Shown here one piece after another: positions 31,772-39,855 of a DNA stretch of 42,580 bases. The stretch spans positions 1-42,580 of the forward strand of contig NZ_JACJTU010000058.1 of NCBI RefSeq assembly GCF_014698835.1. Direction: 5' to 3'. The notes below the pieces were generated by a model, which saw only the letters and a list, made by a program, of their open reading frames with translations, was not told the DNA's origin and searched no databases. Both the position numbers and the translations under genes were made by a program. Position 1 is the stretch's first letter. Every line of letters begins with the position of its first letter. The DNA comes from Nostoc paludosum FACHB-159. GTDB taxonomy: Bacteria; Cyanobacteriota; Cyanobacteriia; Cyanobacteriales; Nostocaceae.

Positions 31772-32400
31772 AGTTATAGATGATTGTTAGAGAAAATTTT
31801 GTCTTGTGCGTCATATTTATGGCAGGCTTTTCAGGTTGAAATTGTATAACAACTTCAACTTCAATTAAGAATCACTCTGCTTTTAAATTGCCTAAGTAGC
31901 TACTGTAGAAAGTTCACGTCTCTCGACTTATCGATGCCAACTACTAATAGATAAAATCTATGATTGCTATCAGCAACCATTCTCCTTAATAGTGCATATA
32001 GTTTTTCTCGTCCTAGATACTGATTATAGCTATGGTTTTTTTATATGGGGCTGCTCAACTAACATCTTTCCAAAAGTTTTTTACAAACTTATTAAACTCA
32101 ACAATCAGGAAATATTATACAATTGCTCTTTAGTATTTCTTAAGAATCTATTCCTCGATTCACTTTGGGATAGGCAATATTTAAGGTCTAGTTATTAGGC
32201 TTGAATCTTTGCTAAAAAACACAACATTTAGCTCAAACTGTTGGTAATGGTTAGCTATATCCGATATTACTTACTTACTTACGATGCTGGTTTCGCTAAA
32301 TATTTATTAAATGGAGATTTACATCTGTGCTAAAACAAACAACCCAGTTTATTTAACCTAATCAATCATGCTCAATCATTACTAGATTCCGATTTTTGAT
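31772..32400. other. 629-base A/T-rich intergenic region without a gene
   Basis: No convincing frame is present; a 68-codon plus-strand frame at 31992-32198 lacks a ribosome-binding site and looks random. The region lies between divergent genes (copy C leftwards, the DUF4351-type gene rightwards) and must hold both promoters. A direct TTACTTACTTAC run lies near 32268-32280. Confidence 0.6.
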
Positions 32401-33288
32401 ATGACTACCAAACCGCACGATCAATTTGCAAAGGATTTTTTGGAGGAATTGCTGTCTCCATTGGGAAGAGTGAAAATTAACACTCAAGTAAGGGATGAAG
32501 CAAGGTTTGTAGATGTACTCTTTACCCCAGAAATTCCTTCCCAAGACCCAAATTTAGGATTACTGGGTAAGATTGCTTTAACCAATACCACTTTGTTTGA
32601 GCCATTTAGCACCCAACCGACTCGAACAGATATCCGCAATTGTTTTCTCAAGTTATTTGCTGTCATCGCCGCATCGCAACGCCAAGCGAAAAGACAGAGA
32701 CGGAAATTGGCAGAAGAAAGCTTGCCGCAGTTGTGGATTATATCACCTAGTGCTAATCAGGCTCTATGGGCAGAGTTAGAGGTTAAACTAGATTTAGAAA
32801 ATTGGCCAAGTGGGGTTTACTTCTTCCAAAAGTGCTTTAGAGGAGCGTTGATAGCAGTTAATCAGCTACCAGTAACATCAGAAACGTTATGGCTGAGGAT
32901 TCTAGGTAGGGGAGAAACACAACGTCAAGCTGTCACTGAATTACTGGAACTGCCAGAAAGTAATTTGTTAAGACAGAACATTCTCAAACTAATTACTAAC
33001 TGGCGCATTGTTGTAATTCAACAGCAAGACGAATTAACAGAGGATGATCGGGAGCTAATTATGAATTTGTCGCAAGCTTATCAACAATGGGAAGAAACTA
33101 CTAAACAGCAAGCAAAGCTAGAAGAACGCCGCCAAGTTGTAGAGAACTTGTTGAGATTCCGGTTTGGACAAGTTGATGAAGAACTATCAAGAGTTATAGA
33201 AGGGTTACTACAGTTGCCACCAGAAGAATTTACTCCTTTGTGTCTGCAATTGTCCCGTGAAGAACTATTAACAAGATTTACGCAATAA
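32401..33288 (+). CDS. Rpn-like nuclease relative with C-terminal DUF4351
   Basis: 295 residues. MTTKPHDQFAKDFLEELLSP, then VRDEARFVDVLFTP (Asp38 as candidate active-site residue) is the typical beginning of cyanobacterial proteins related to the PD-(D/E)XK / Rpn group. The centre has NCFLKLFAVIAASQRQAKRQ and LWLRILGRGETQRQAV. The last about 50 residues, RRQVVENLLRFRFGQVDEEL to LCLQLSREELLTRF, match DUF4351. Such proteins are often numerous in Nostocales and are annotated as putative transposase or recombination-promoting nucleases; activity is not shown for this group. An intrinsic terminator follows at 33330-33357. Confidence 0.82.
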   Translation: MTTKPHDQFAKDFLEELLSPLGRVKINTQVRDEARFVDVLFTPEIPSQDPNLGLLGKIALTNTTLFEPFSTQPTRTDIRNCFLKLFAVIAASQRQAKRQRRKLAEESLPQLWIISPSANQALWAELEVKLDLENWPSGVYFFQKCFRGALIAVNQLPVTSETLWLRILGRGETQRQAVTELLELPESNLLRQNILKLITNWRIVVIQQQDELTEDDRELIMNLSQAYQQWEETTKQQAKLEERRQVVENLLRFRFGQVDEELSRVIEGLLQLPPEEFTPLCLQLSREELLTRFTQ

Positions 33289-33592
33289 GAAAAATTCCCA
33301 GTTTTCGAGACAACTTATCAAGTTCCAAGGCGGTTTGTTAACAGCAGACCGCTTTTTGTCTGTCAAAGAATTAAGCTTCGGCAGCGGTCAACTATAAAGT
33401 TGTTCTAAAAACTCAAGCGATCGCAGTTTTATTCAACTAGCAATCGCTTAAGAAAATAAAATCGATTCAACTCTAAGATTTTTGCATAAATAGTATTGCT
33501 ACGCCAAGTCTCAATTGAAAGTTGGTGTTCAGTAATCAAAGATTGAACCGCTTTGATGATTAAACCAGAAATAATCCAAAAGGAGCGATTGT
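33289..33592. other. Intergenic region, 304 bases
   Basis: Contains the intrinsic terminator of the upstream gene and then A/T-rich sequence that should carry the promoter of the long plus-strand gene train starting at 33593. No gene is seen. Confidence 0.6.
33330..33357 (+). terminator. Intrinsic terminator
   Basis: GCGGTTTG (33330-33337) pairs with CAGACCGC (33345-33352), with one G-U pair, and is followed by TTTTT. It lies 42 bases after the stop of the DUF4351-type gene, in its direction. Confidence 0.8.
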
Positions 33593-33982
33593 ATGCAAGC
33601 CACAATCACAATTCCACGCGGCTGGGGATACCCAAGATTTACGTTTGGTCAGCGTACAAAACAGGGATTAGTAGTAGGGATTGAATTTGTTCCCAGTGAC
33701 AGTTTGATAGCCAAAAAAAGTGGTGGAGGGTGGCAGTATGGTTTGCTGCCGGACAAGAATAGCAAAGATATAGTTTACATGAGCGAGAACGAAATTCAAC
33801 AACTTTCAGCAGAAGAAACAGAAGAAGAAATTTTGACTGGAATTGACGAGCATCTCAATCAGGTTGCAATGCTTCAAGCACAGTTAGAAACTCCTTTGGA
33901 TATCAAAACTCCGTTTGGAGATGTTAAACCAATACTTACCTCATCAAAATCAAAAGGCATCTCCAGACGTTCTGCTGCTTGA
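33593..33982 (+). CDS. Unknown protein, first gene of the AAA+/Ycf35-like train
   Basis: 129 residues. AAAAGGAGCGATTGT precedes the ATG, a strong ribosome-binding site. MQATITIPRGWGYPRFTFGQ and TKQGLVVGIEFVPSDSLIAK, then GGGWQYGLLPDKNSKDIVYM form a beta-rich domain; NEIQQLSAEETEEEILTGID is acidic and helical; the tail is basic (SSKSKGISRRSAA). No known family is recognised. As first gene of a run of co-directional plasmid genes with short gaps, it probably marks the start of the unit. Confidence 0.7.
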   Translation: MQATITIPRGWGYPRFTFGQRTKQGLVVGIEFVPSDSLIAKKSGGGWQYGLLPDKNSKDIVYMSENEIQQLSAEETEEEILTGIDEHLNQVAMLQAQLETPLDIKTPFGDVKPILTSSKSKGISRRSAA

Positions 33983-34023
33983 TATAGCTTCGCCAAATTC
34001 ATTTGAAATTATCAATTCAAACT

Positions 34024-34317
34024 ATGAATAAGCAGCAAGAAAAACAACTTGCCTGGGATGCTCTAATGGGTGTCGATAAACGGCATTATGTTGCGACTGG
34101 TTTCTATGCTTTAGGCGATGCATTCACCATCAGCAGCAAAGATCCCAAGCATAGAAACCAAATTGTGCTGGTAGAGCATAGGCTCAAACAACAAATTAAT
34201 CATTGGGATTTCATTTGCAATCAATCGGAATGCAAATGTCCTACTATCACTACCAATGGTGATGATGGCCAGGGGAACCTCAAGAGAAAAGCCCCATCAC
34301 TGAAAGTTTACAGCTAA
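34024..34317 (+). CDS. Unknown small protein with Cys-rich tail segment
   Basis: 97 residues from the ATG at 34024 (MNKQQEKQLAWDALMGVDKR); an earlier TTG at 34003 has no support. It continues HYVATGFYALGDAFTISSKD and NQIVLVEHRLKQQINHWDFI, then CNQSECKC, a three-Cys cluster, and a basic end. The Cys cluster could bind a metal but lacks a fourth ligand nearby. Not recognised. It lies 41 bases after the previous gene. Confidence 0.55.
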   Translation: MNKQQEKQLAWDALMGVDKRHYVATGFYALGDAFTISSKDPKHRNQIVLVEHRLKQQINHWDFICNQSECKCPTITTNGDDGQGNLKRKAPSLKVYS

Positions 34318-34329
34318 TAGAACAAATCA

Positions 34330-34372
34330 TAAGAATTCAGGAGTTTCCAGTCTCGCAATTTCTGAATTCTTA
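34330..34372. repeat. AAGAATTCAG inverted repeat
   Basis: TAAGAATTCAG (34330-34340) and CTGAATTCTTA (34362-34372) are exact inverted copies around 21 bases. The same arm sequence forms the outer arms of the larger element at 39856-39948. Confidence 0.65.
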
Positions 34373-34399
34373 CTTCAAACAAATTCAATCATCAAAAAT

Positions 34400-34600
34400 A
34401 TGCCAACCCAAACCAGTAGTAAACAGTCTGCTCCTAATTCCAATGCCTGTGTTCTGTTTCTCAAGAATAAAGGCGGACGAGCTAGATTGTCCGAATTAAC
34501 TTTTAGCCAGAATGTGATTCAAGATTTGATAACCAAGGATATAGCCAAGGTGAAGAATACAGGTGCAGGTTTTTATTTGGAATTGGAGAATAAATCGTGA
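34400..34600 (+). CDS. Unknown small protein, possibly winged-helix-like
   Basis: 66 residues: MPTQTSSKQSAPNSNACVLF, then LKNKGGRARLSELTFSQNVI and QDLITKDIAKVKNTGAGFYL. The pattern of a helix, a second helix with a short turn and a beta hairpin resembles a minimal winged helix, but this is inference only. Its stop overlaps the GTG start of the next gene by 4 bases (GTGA), so the two are coupled. Confidence 0.6.
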   Translation: MPTQTSSKQSAPNSNACVLFLKNKGGRARLSELTFSQNVIQDLITKDIAKVKNTGAGFYLELENKS

Positions 34601-34857
34601 AACTAAATCCTGTTTTTGAACCAAAAACTCTCAACTATTCCAAAGTTTATCTGATTGATGGTACTCAATACAGATATGTACGAACAGAGGGTAGTGGTAA
34701 GCATATCAAGTATGTGTTTTCACCACTGCCGAACCATCGAAAGACATCTGAAGTATCGTTAAATTCCACAAAATTGGGGATTAGATGTCAAGAGATAGAA
34801 GGAATAGTTTATCAACCTCCAAAAGAGCAAACTGTTGTGCAGATGGGGTTGCTGTGA
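34597..34857 (+). CDS. Unknown small beta-rich protein
   Basis: 86 residues from a GTG start: MKLNPVFEPKTLNYSKVYLI, then DGTQYRYVRTEGSGKHIKYV and FSPLPNHRKTSEVSLNSTKL. Alternating polar and hydrophobic residues suggest a small beta barrel. The stop TGA at 34855-34857 shares a base with the ATG of the following gene. The 4-base overlap in front and 1-base overlap behind show a tightly coupled three-gene group. Confidence 0.6.
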   Translation: MKLNPVFEPKTLNYSKVYLIDGTQYRYVRTEGSGKHIKYVFSPLPNHRKTSEVSLNSTKLGIRCQEIEGIVYQPPKEQTVVQMGLL

Positions 34858-35045
34858 TGTCAATACATAAGCCACCAGTTGTCAAATACCCGATTAAGGT
34901 GCAGAGAGGGAATTCTAGCCAAATAGTTTACAGGGCTATTAGGGATATACAGTACATCAAAAACAACCAAGAAGTAGGAAGAATCCGAGTCAATAAACAG
35001 ACTCAGATGGTTCGCAAACAAGGTACTTATTGGGTTGTTATTTAG
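34857..35045 (+). CDS. Unknown small basic protein
   Basis: 62 residues from the ATG at 34857: MSIHKPPVVKYPIKVQRGNS, then SQIVYRAIRDIQYIKNNQEV and GRIRVNKQTQMVRKQGTYWV. It is basic and beta-rich, possibly nucleic-acid binding by charge alone. It overlaps the previous stop by one base. A longer frame from 34785 inside the previous gene is rejected. The next gene follows after 87 bases. Confidence 0.6.
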   Translation: MSIHKPPVVKYPIKVQRGNSSQIVYRAIRDIQYIKNNQEVGRIRVNKQTQMVRKQGTYWVVI

Positions 35046-35132
35046 GTTTTGCTTGAGATTGTGTAAGCGAAGTTTAGTGATATGGAATGCTTCGCTAATA
35101 ATTTTTGAAAACATTAGTATAGGTACTGAACA

Positions 35133-36200
35133 ATGGTACAAGCAATCGCACCTAACGAAACATTTCTCACTGATGCAACTGTTGAAAGAATCAATTTCTC
35201 CAAATTAAACAAAACCCGGATTCGCTTTAGTATCCGAATTAAAAACAGCACCATAAGCGCAGCCCCTAAATGGGCAGATGTGCTGAAAACTGAAGATACT
35301 GGCACAGAATCCGACCTCATCAAAGTAACGAGTTCTGAGGTCGGATTAAGAGGAATCAAAGTATTCAAAGCTTTAAATGAAGCTGCAAGCCAACTCCGAC
35401 AAGAAATCGCTTCTGTTCAGGAATGGATGACATCTGACAACGGTGATTGGATTTGTCCGATTGACCTTGCACCCCTGGTGTGGAGCCAATTGCTCAACAT
35501 TAGAGATGTGATCGCTCCCCTTTTTCGAGCAAAACTAAAAGATGATTACACCCAAGGCTTAGAGGATTATCAACAGCGAATCGAAAACTTCATCTCTCTG
35601 AATACTTGGGAACTGCCACTCTCTAGGCAAGAGGAAGTCAAAGCTAACTTGCTCAAGGCATTCCCCACTTTAGCTGAGTTGGAAGATTGTTTGCAGGTGA
35701 TTATCGGTCGTCCAGTCATCATTCCGGCATTGTCGGAACAGTTAAATGAACAACAAGCCGAATGCTTGAACCAAATCACCCAGTTTATTCAGCAGTACGA
35801 CCAAAACCTGGAGCAACGTTTAAAGGAAGCCGCGATCGCTGGTGGCGAACAACTCGCCGCGCAGTTGTTAGAAGAATTAGCTGACTGGGAGCCGGGACGT
35901 AAACCAGTCTTGTTCAAAAAGAAAATGCAAAAACATCTAATGAAGGTACAAGTGCTGTTGGCGAATGCCTCACCGGAAGCTGGCGATAGTCTTCAGTCAA
36001 TGATGGAGTATTTGAATTCAATTGTGGATGATCCAGCAATTGTTGATAAGAACTTGGGTGCAGATGGGCGATCGCAACTTCAACAGAAGATGGACTCCAT
36101 CACAGCCAAACTTCTGGACGAGCAGCGCAATCTGCAACAACTTGCAAGCTCTGACGTTGGACTGACGGTTGCAACTGTTAGCGCGTTTAAGTTCCGCTAA
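35133..36200 (+). CDS. Long helical protein, DUF3150-like (tentative)
   Basis: 355 residues. The first about 60 residues look beta-rich (ERINFSKLNKTRIRFSIRIK). The rest is almost all helix: KVFKALNEAASQLRQEIASV, an aromatic patch WICPIDLAPLVWSQ, then long Glu/Gln-rich segments such as EQQAECLNQITQFIQQYDQN and LQQKMDSITAKLLDEQRNLQ. Length and helix-rich layout recall DUF3150 proteins, which in other bacteria and phages accompany MoxR/CobS-type AAA+ ATPases; I have no alignment to prove this. Coming 67 bases before DUF1257 and upstream of an AAA+ gene, it may be an adaptor or scaffold of that ATPase. Confidence 0.55.
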   Translation: MVQAIAPNETFLTDATVERINFSKLNKTRIRFSIRIKNSTISAAPKWADVLKTEDTGTESDLIKVTSSEVGLRGIKVFKALNEAASQLRQEIASVQEWMTSDNGDWICPIDLAPLVWSQLLNIRDVIAPLFRAKLKDDYTQGLEDYQQRIENFISLNTWELPLSRQEEVKANLLKAFPTLAELEDCLQVIIGRPVIIPALSEQLNEQQAECLNQITQFIQQYDQNLEQRLKEAAIAGGEQLAAQLLEELADWEPGRKPVLFKKKMQKHLMKVQVLLANASPEAGDSLQSMMEYLNSIVDDPAIVDKNLGADGRSQLQQKMDSITAKLLDEQRNLQQLASSDVGLTVATVSAFKFR

Positions 36201-36267
36201 AAAAATGCAATGCAGTGAGAATAATTCATTGCATTGCACTTACTTGAAAAATCTTGGTGTTTTAAAT

Positions 36268-36717
36268 ATGTCACACTTTTCCACAGTTAGAACTCGCTTG
36301 GTATCCCTTGAATGTTTGGTGCAAGCCTTAGAGGATCTGAAGCTTCAACCCAAGGTCTACTCCTCGCCACAGCCATTAACGGGCTACTACGGTAATGATG
36401 AAGGGCAAAGCGCAGAAATTGTAGTTGCTGGTTACACCATAAAAGCTCGTGCAGATATTGGTTTCCGTTGGAGTAAAGCTGACGAAGCATACCAAGTTAT
36501 CCATGACGAGTACGAAACGGCTGTGCGGCTTGGTGAGAACTTCTTCAGCCATCAGTTGATGCAGGCATACGCTAAACGTATGGTGATGGCGAAAGCCCAA
36601 GAACTTCAAGAGCGATTTGGTGAATGCAACATAACTGAATCAGGGACAGGGCAAGTGCAGACCCTACGTTTAACCTTTGCCGGACATCAGGAAATATCGC
36701 AGTACGCACGGAGATAA
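36268..36717 (+). CDS. DUF1257 protein, Ycf35-like
   Basis: 149 residues from the ATG at 36268, giving MSHFSTVRTRLVSLECLVQA, the standard start of DUF1257/Ycf35 proteins; the frame upstream is open but unrelated. It continues LKLQPKVYSSPQPLTGYYGN and AEIVVAGYTIKARADIGFRW, and ends with FGECNITESGTGQVQTLRLT. Ycf35 is conserved in cyanobacteria and red-algal plastids, where its function is unknown; chromosomal copies commonly lie beside DUF2997 and ferredoxin genes. Here the next gene, 3 bases away, is DUF2997, so the plasmid keeps that pair. A chromosomal paralogue is expected elsewhere in the genome. Confidence 0.9.
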   Translation: MSHFSTVRTRLVSLECLVQALEDLKLQPKVYSSPQPLTGYYGNDEGQSAEIVVAGYTIKARADIGFRWSKADEAYQVIHDEYETAVRLGENFFSHQLMQAYAKRMVMAKAQELQERFGECNITESGTGQVQTLRLTFAGHQEISQYARR

Positions 36718-36720
36718 TTC

Positions 36721-36927
36721 ATGGAACGCGCAATTTTGATACATTTTGACCAACTCACGGGTGAAGTGCGAGTGGAAGCAGAAGGCTTTGAAGGGTTGAG
36801 TTGTCTAGAAGCCACCCAGCCGTTTGAGAAAGCTTTGGGAATTGTGAGCGATCGCACTTTTAAAGACGAAGCTCAAACCCAACAAATCACAACCACGAAC
36901 AACCATCAAACTCGTTTGAGACAATAA
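36721..36927 (+). CDS. DUF2997 protein
   Basis: 68 residues: MERAILIHFDQLTGEVRVEA, then EGFEGLSCLEATQPFEKALG and IVSDRTFKDE. The pattern (I.F....G.V..EA.GF.G.SC...T..FE..LG) is that of DUF2997, a short family associated with DUF1257. The Cys in the SCLEAT segment is conserved in what I recall of the family. It starts 3 bases after the DUF1257 stop, so the pair is co-translated. Function unknown; a small ferredoxin-partner or adaptor has been a natural guess. Confidence 0.88.
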   Translation: MERAILIHFDQLTGEVRVEAEGFEGLSCLEATQPFEKALGIVSDRTFKDEAQTQQITTTNNHQTRLRQ

Positions 36928-36960
36928 ACCATTTAAGGGGGTGAAAATCCCCCTAAAACA

Positions 36961-37224
36961 ATGAGTCAATTACCTAAAGAATATCCCTTTATTCATATCT
37001 ACGCACAGCACAAAGCAAGACAACCCGCGATTATCAAAGCTAATACTGAAGGCTTGTGTTTGCTTTTAAATGCAATAGTAACAGCACTCGCCTATCCACA
37101 AAACAACAGTACAGCAGAGATTTTCTGCGGCGATGCCGAATGTTATCAAGTGCTTGTTCAACACATAAGCACTCATGAAGAACTCGCTCCATTACCGTAT
37201 CAAAAAAAACATGAACCTGAATAA
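36961..37224 (+). CDS. Unknown small protein between DUF2997 and the AAA+ gene
   Basis: 87 residues: MSQLPKEYPFIHIYAQHKAR, then QPAIIKANTEGLCLLLNAIV and TALAYPQNNSTAEIFCGDAE, ending QKKHEPE. It has the look of a compact alpha/beta domain with two Cys (in GLCLLL and FCGDAECYQ). Not recognised. Its 3' end overlaps the start of the AAA+ gene by 14 bases, so translation is coupled and a physical partnership is plausible. Confidence 0.65.
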   Translation: MSQLPKEYPFIHIYAQHKARQPAIIKANTEGLCLLLNAIVTALAYPQNNSTAEIFCGDAECYQVLVQHISTHEELAPLPYQKKHEPE

Positions 37225-38833
37225 CTTATTCGCAACACTCGACTCACAAATCCCCATTGCTGCCCTTGAGGTACTTGCCCCAGAAGAAGCCACAATCATT
37301 CAGTGGCTCACCTCCCAGGCACAAGAAAAACTTGAATGCCCCACATACTTCTGGAACTTGGGAGTATCAACGTTAGAACAATGCCAGATTGCCTCGGATG
37401 GTGGATTGGTCTTTAAGCCCGTGCCGGAATACAAACGACCCCTGCAAGTAGACCCGTTAATCTTCATCTTCCAGTACATCGAAAGCTTTACAGGCAATGG
37501 GGTATTCATACTGGGTGATGTGCATCCATTCGTTGGTAAGAACTCGCAGCAGTTATCCTGGGAAATCCTCACCAGAGTCAAAAACCTCTACCATCGGCTC
37601 AAGCCCACCGACAAACGGATTATCTTCCTGGGTCAAAATATTCAATTGCACGAATCTTTGGTGAGGCTGATTCCGTTTGCAGAAGTGCCACTGCCTACCG
37701 TTGAACAGATTCAAGAACATCTTGATTCATATTTACAGTATTTAGGAGAGTCGGCAACCCAGCAGCAAGTCAAATTTACAGTCTCCTTAACGGCTGCTGA
37801 AAGAGAATTTTTAGCACGGGCGGCACTAGGCTTAACATTAGAAGAAATCAGTGATTTCTTACGGCTAACAGTTAAAGAGCGTTTGAGCCGCAATAGTATT
37901 ACTATTGATGCCACTGTGACACAAGAAGCTGTTGCGTACAAAACTCGGCTGCTCTCACAAATGGGCATCGAGTTGGGTAAACCAGCTACAATTCCCTTTG
38001 GCGGTTTGGATTTATTGCGTGAGTGGCTTAATCGTCGGCGGCGGTTGTTCACGCAAGAAGCAAGGCTGCTGCACCTACCTCAGCCCAAAGGTGTGCTGCT
38101 GGCTGGCCCACCCGGAACAGGAAAATCTCACTCGGCAAAGAATATTGCCAACATTCTCAATCTACCACTACTTCAGCTTGATATTGCATCACTTCTTGGT
38201 TCTCTGGTAGGTGAGTCTGAAAGCAATGTCAGACGTGCTTTGAAAACAGCCCAAGCGATCGCACCGTGTGTCTTATTTATTGATGAGGTCGAAAAGGCAC
38301 TTTCAGGACAGGGCGATACGAGTGGCGTTTCTCAACGCATCCTCGGAACTTTGCTGACGTTCATGAGTGAGTGCGAGAGTGGTGTGTTTATCGTCGCTAC
38401 TTGCAATGACCCATCAGCACTGCCAACTGAGTTCAAGAGGAAGGGACGTTTTGATGAGGCTTTCTTTGTCGATCTACCAACTGTTCCTGAACGAGCACAA
38501 ATCCTCAGCATTCATTTACAACGCTTTGGGATTGCTGTTGAGGACGAGTATTTAGAGGCGATCGCTGCTAACACCGCCAAATTCTCCGGTGCGGAACTCG
38601 AAACGCTGGCTGCTGAAGCTGCTTTGTTGGCGTTTGATGAAGGCAGACCTCAGCAGGTAACTTTGGGCGATCTGGAAAGTTGCCGAAAAACCATCACACC
38701 ACTGGCTGTGCAGGATGCGGCGGCAGTCGAAAGAATGAGGGACTGGGCGAAGACTGCACGGGCGGCTTCTAGTGCGATCGCGGACAAACCCACTCAGTCG
38801 CTGAAGACTGCAAAGTTTCGGAATTTGAACTGA
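37211..38833 (+). CDS. AAA+ ATPase, Ycf46-like
   Basis: 540 residues from the ATG at 37211; the frame is open a little further up but overlaps the preceding gene. An N-terminal domain of about 260 residues (FVGKNSQQLSWEILTRVKNL, IIFLGQNIQLHESLVRLIPF, then a helical TAAEREFLARAALGLTLEEI) is followed by the AAA+ module: FGGLDLLREWLNRRRRLF linker, Walker A GPPGTGKS (299-306), Walker B VLFIDEVEKA (354-363), sensor-type VATCND and arginine residues in FKRKGRFDEAF (410-413). This is the layout of Ycf46, a non-classical AAA+ protein conserved in cyanobacteria and some plastids. All motifs for ATP hydrolysis are intact. With no ribosome-binding site and a 14-base overlap, it depends on translation of the small gene in front. 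Confidence 0.9.
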   Translation: MNLNNLFATLDSQIPIAALEVLAPEEATIIQWLTSQAQEKLECPTYFWNLGVSTLEQCQIASDGGLVFKPVPEYKRPLQVDPLIFIFQYIESFTGNGVFILGDVHPFVGKNSQQLSWEILTRVKNLYHRLKPTDKRIIFLGQNIQLHESLVRLIPFAEVPLPTVEQIQEHLDSYLQYLGESATQQQVKFTVSLTAAEREFLARAALGLTLEEISDFLRLTVKERLSRNSITIDATVTQEAVAYKTRLLSQMGIELGKPATIPFGGLDLLREWLNRRRRLFTQEARLLHLPQPKGVLLAGPPGTGKSHSAKNIANILNLPLLQLDIASLLGSLVGESESNVRRALKTAQAIAPCVLFIDEVEKALSGQGDTSGVSQRILGTLLTFMSECESGVFIVATCNDPSALPTEFKRKGRFDEAFFVDLPTVPERAQILSIHLQRFGIAVEDEYLEAIAANTAKFSGAELETLAAEAALLAFDEGRPQQVTLGDLESCRKTITPLAVQDAAAVERMRDWAKTARAASSAIADKPTQSLKTAKFRNLN

Positions 38834-38843
38834 CATTATCAAA

Positions 38844-38897
38844 GCAGAATTCGGAAGTAAAAACTTTAATTTTATGCTGAGGACTTCCGAATTTTGC
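38844..38897 (+). terminator. Inverted repeat after the AAA+ gene
   Basis: GCAGAATTCGGAAGT (38844-38858) pairs with ACTTCCGAATTTTGC (38883-38897) with one mismatch, around a 24-base loop. It lies 10 bases after the AAA+ stop. No T-tract follows, so it may be a terminator, an mRNA 3' stabiliser or a dispersed repeat of the GAATTC-containing kind. Confidence 0.45.
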
Positions 38898-38953
38898 TTG
38901 AGTAAATGCTTCGCAAATAGCTGTCGATTTCATTGATTGAATCGCTAAAAATC

Positions 38954-39487
38954 ATGGAAACATATTTAGTTTATGCTGACGCTGTAAACAACAGCAACAA
39001 ATTCTGGTCAGCGAAAGTTGAGGGCAACAACTTAATAGTCCAGTGGGGACGAGTGGGTTACAAATTCCAAACCAAAACCCACAATTTCAACAATCCCCAA
39101 CAAGCCATCAGCAAGTATAATAATTTGGTTTTTGAGAAGAAATCTAAGGGATATCAAGAGACTCGACCTCAAGTTGATTCTTGCAGCATTGGAGATATCA
39201 GAAGGGCGCTGCAAATCTTAAATACTCTGCGTCTTTATGTAGCCACCAAAAACTTTAATCCTGGCTACATTGAATCACTGAATAATTATTTGAAACTCGT
39301 GCCAACGCCACTGGGAATGCAGATTGATCCGCGCACTGTTTACCGAACAGTTAAAGATGTAGACCACCAGATTCAACTGCTAAACTCACTGCTGCCTACT
39401 GAACAATTGCAGCAGTCAAAAGATGATTCTAGCGAGAAAGTTGTTAGTATGAAGTCAATCAGCAAGAATTTCTGGCGAGTGGTTTAG
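38954..39487 (+). CDS. WGR-domain protein
   Basis: 177 residues from the ATG at 38954 (METYLVYADAVNNSNKFWSA). The WGR domain covers about the first 75 residues: YLVYADAVNNSNKFWSAKVE, then NLIVQWGRVGYKFQTKTHNF, with the defining WGRVG, and KYNNLVFEKKSKGYQE. WGR domains occur in PARPs and bacterial MolR-type proteins and are thought to bind nucleic acid. The second half (IEVL-like helices, LNNYLKLVPTPLGMQIDP, then DHQIQLLNSLLPTE) recalls the helical regulatory domain of PARPs, but no ADP-ribosyltransferase domain follows. It is 120 bases downstream of the AAA+ gene in the same direction and is a candidate DNA- or RNA-sensing partner. Confidence 0.82.
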   Translation: METYLVYADAVNNSNKFWSAKVEGNNLIVQWGRVGYKFQTKTHNFNNPQQAISKYNNLVFEKKSKGYQETRPQVDSCSIGDIRRALQILNTLRLYVATKNFNPGYIESLNNYLKLVPTPLGMQIDPRTVYRTVKDVDHQIQLLNSLLPTEQLQQSKDDSSEKVVSMKSISKNFWRVV

Positions 39488-39517
39488 CGTAATTTGCAGT
39501 ATAGAAGGAGTAAAACT

Positions 39518-39799
39518 ATGGCAAAAATAATTGTTAGTTCTTGGGAATCAGAGGGGTATGGACATAATTCTCATAATGATGAACAAATACATCCTCAATA
39601 CCTAAAAATTCGAGAAATATGTGAACAATTAGGAATTGATATCCCAGAAATTGACACACAAATCACATCTCTTTATACAAAAACAGAGATTATTGCGGAT
39701 GAGGTGGTATTAGATTATGTAGAAGCAATTTACCGTAGTGATGCGGATGGATTTTCTCCATATCAATTAGATACAAGCGATTATATCAATGCAGAATAA
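39518..39799 (+). CDS. Unknown small acidic protein
   Basis: 93 residues from the ATG at 39518, preceded by AGAAGGAG: MAKIIVSSWESEGYGHNSHN, then EQIHPQYLKIREICEQLGID and TEIIADEVVLDYVEAIYRSD. It is acidic and mostly helical after a short strand. No known family is recognised. It is the last gene of the plus-strand train and follows the WGR gene by 30 bases. Confidence 0.65.
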   Translation: MAKIIVSSWESEGYGHNSHNDEQIHPQYLKIREICEQLGIDIPEIDTQITSLYTKTEIIADEVVLDYVEAIYRSDADGFSPYQLDTSDYINAE

Positions 39800-39855
39800 A
39801 TAATCATATTCCTCAGTTATTTATTTGGCTGGGGAGTATAGTTAAAAGTTTTCAA

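Noticed and set aside
31992..32198. Plus-strand frame of 68 codons in an A/T-rich gap
   Set aside because: No ribosome-binding site and low-complexity hydrophobic composition typical of A/T-rich non-coding DNA.
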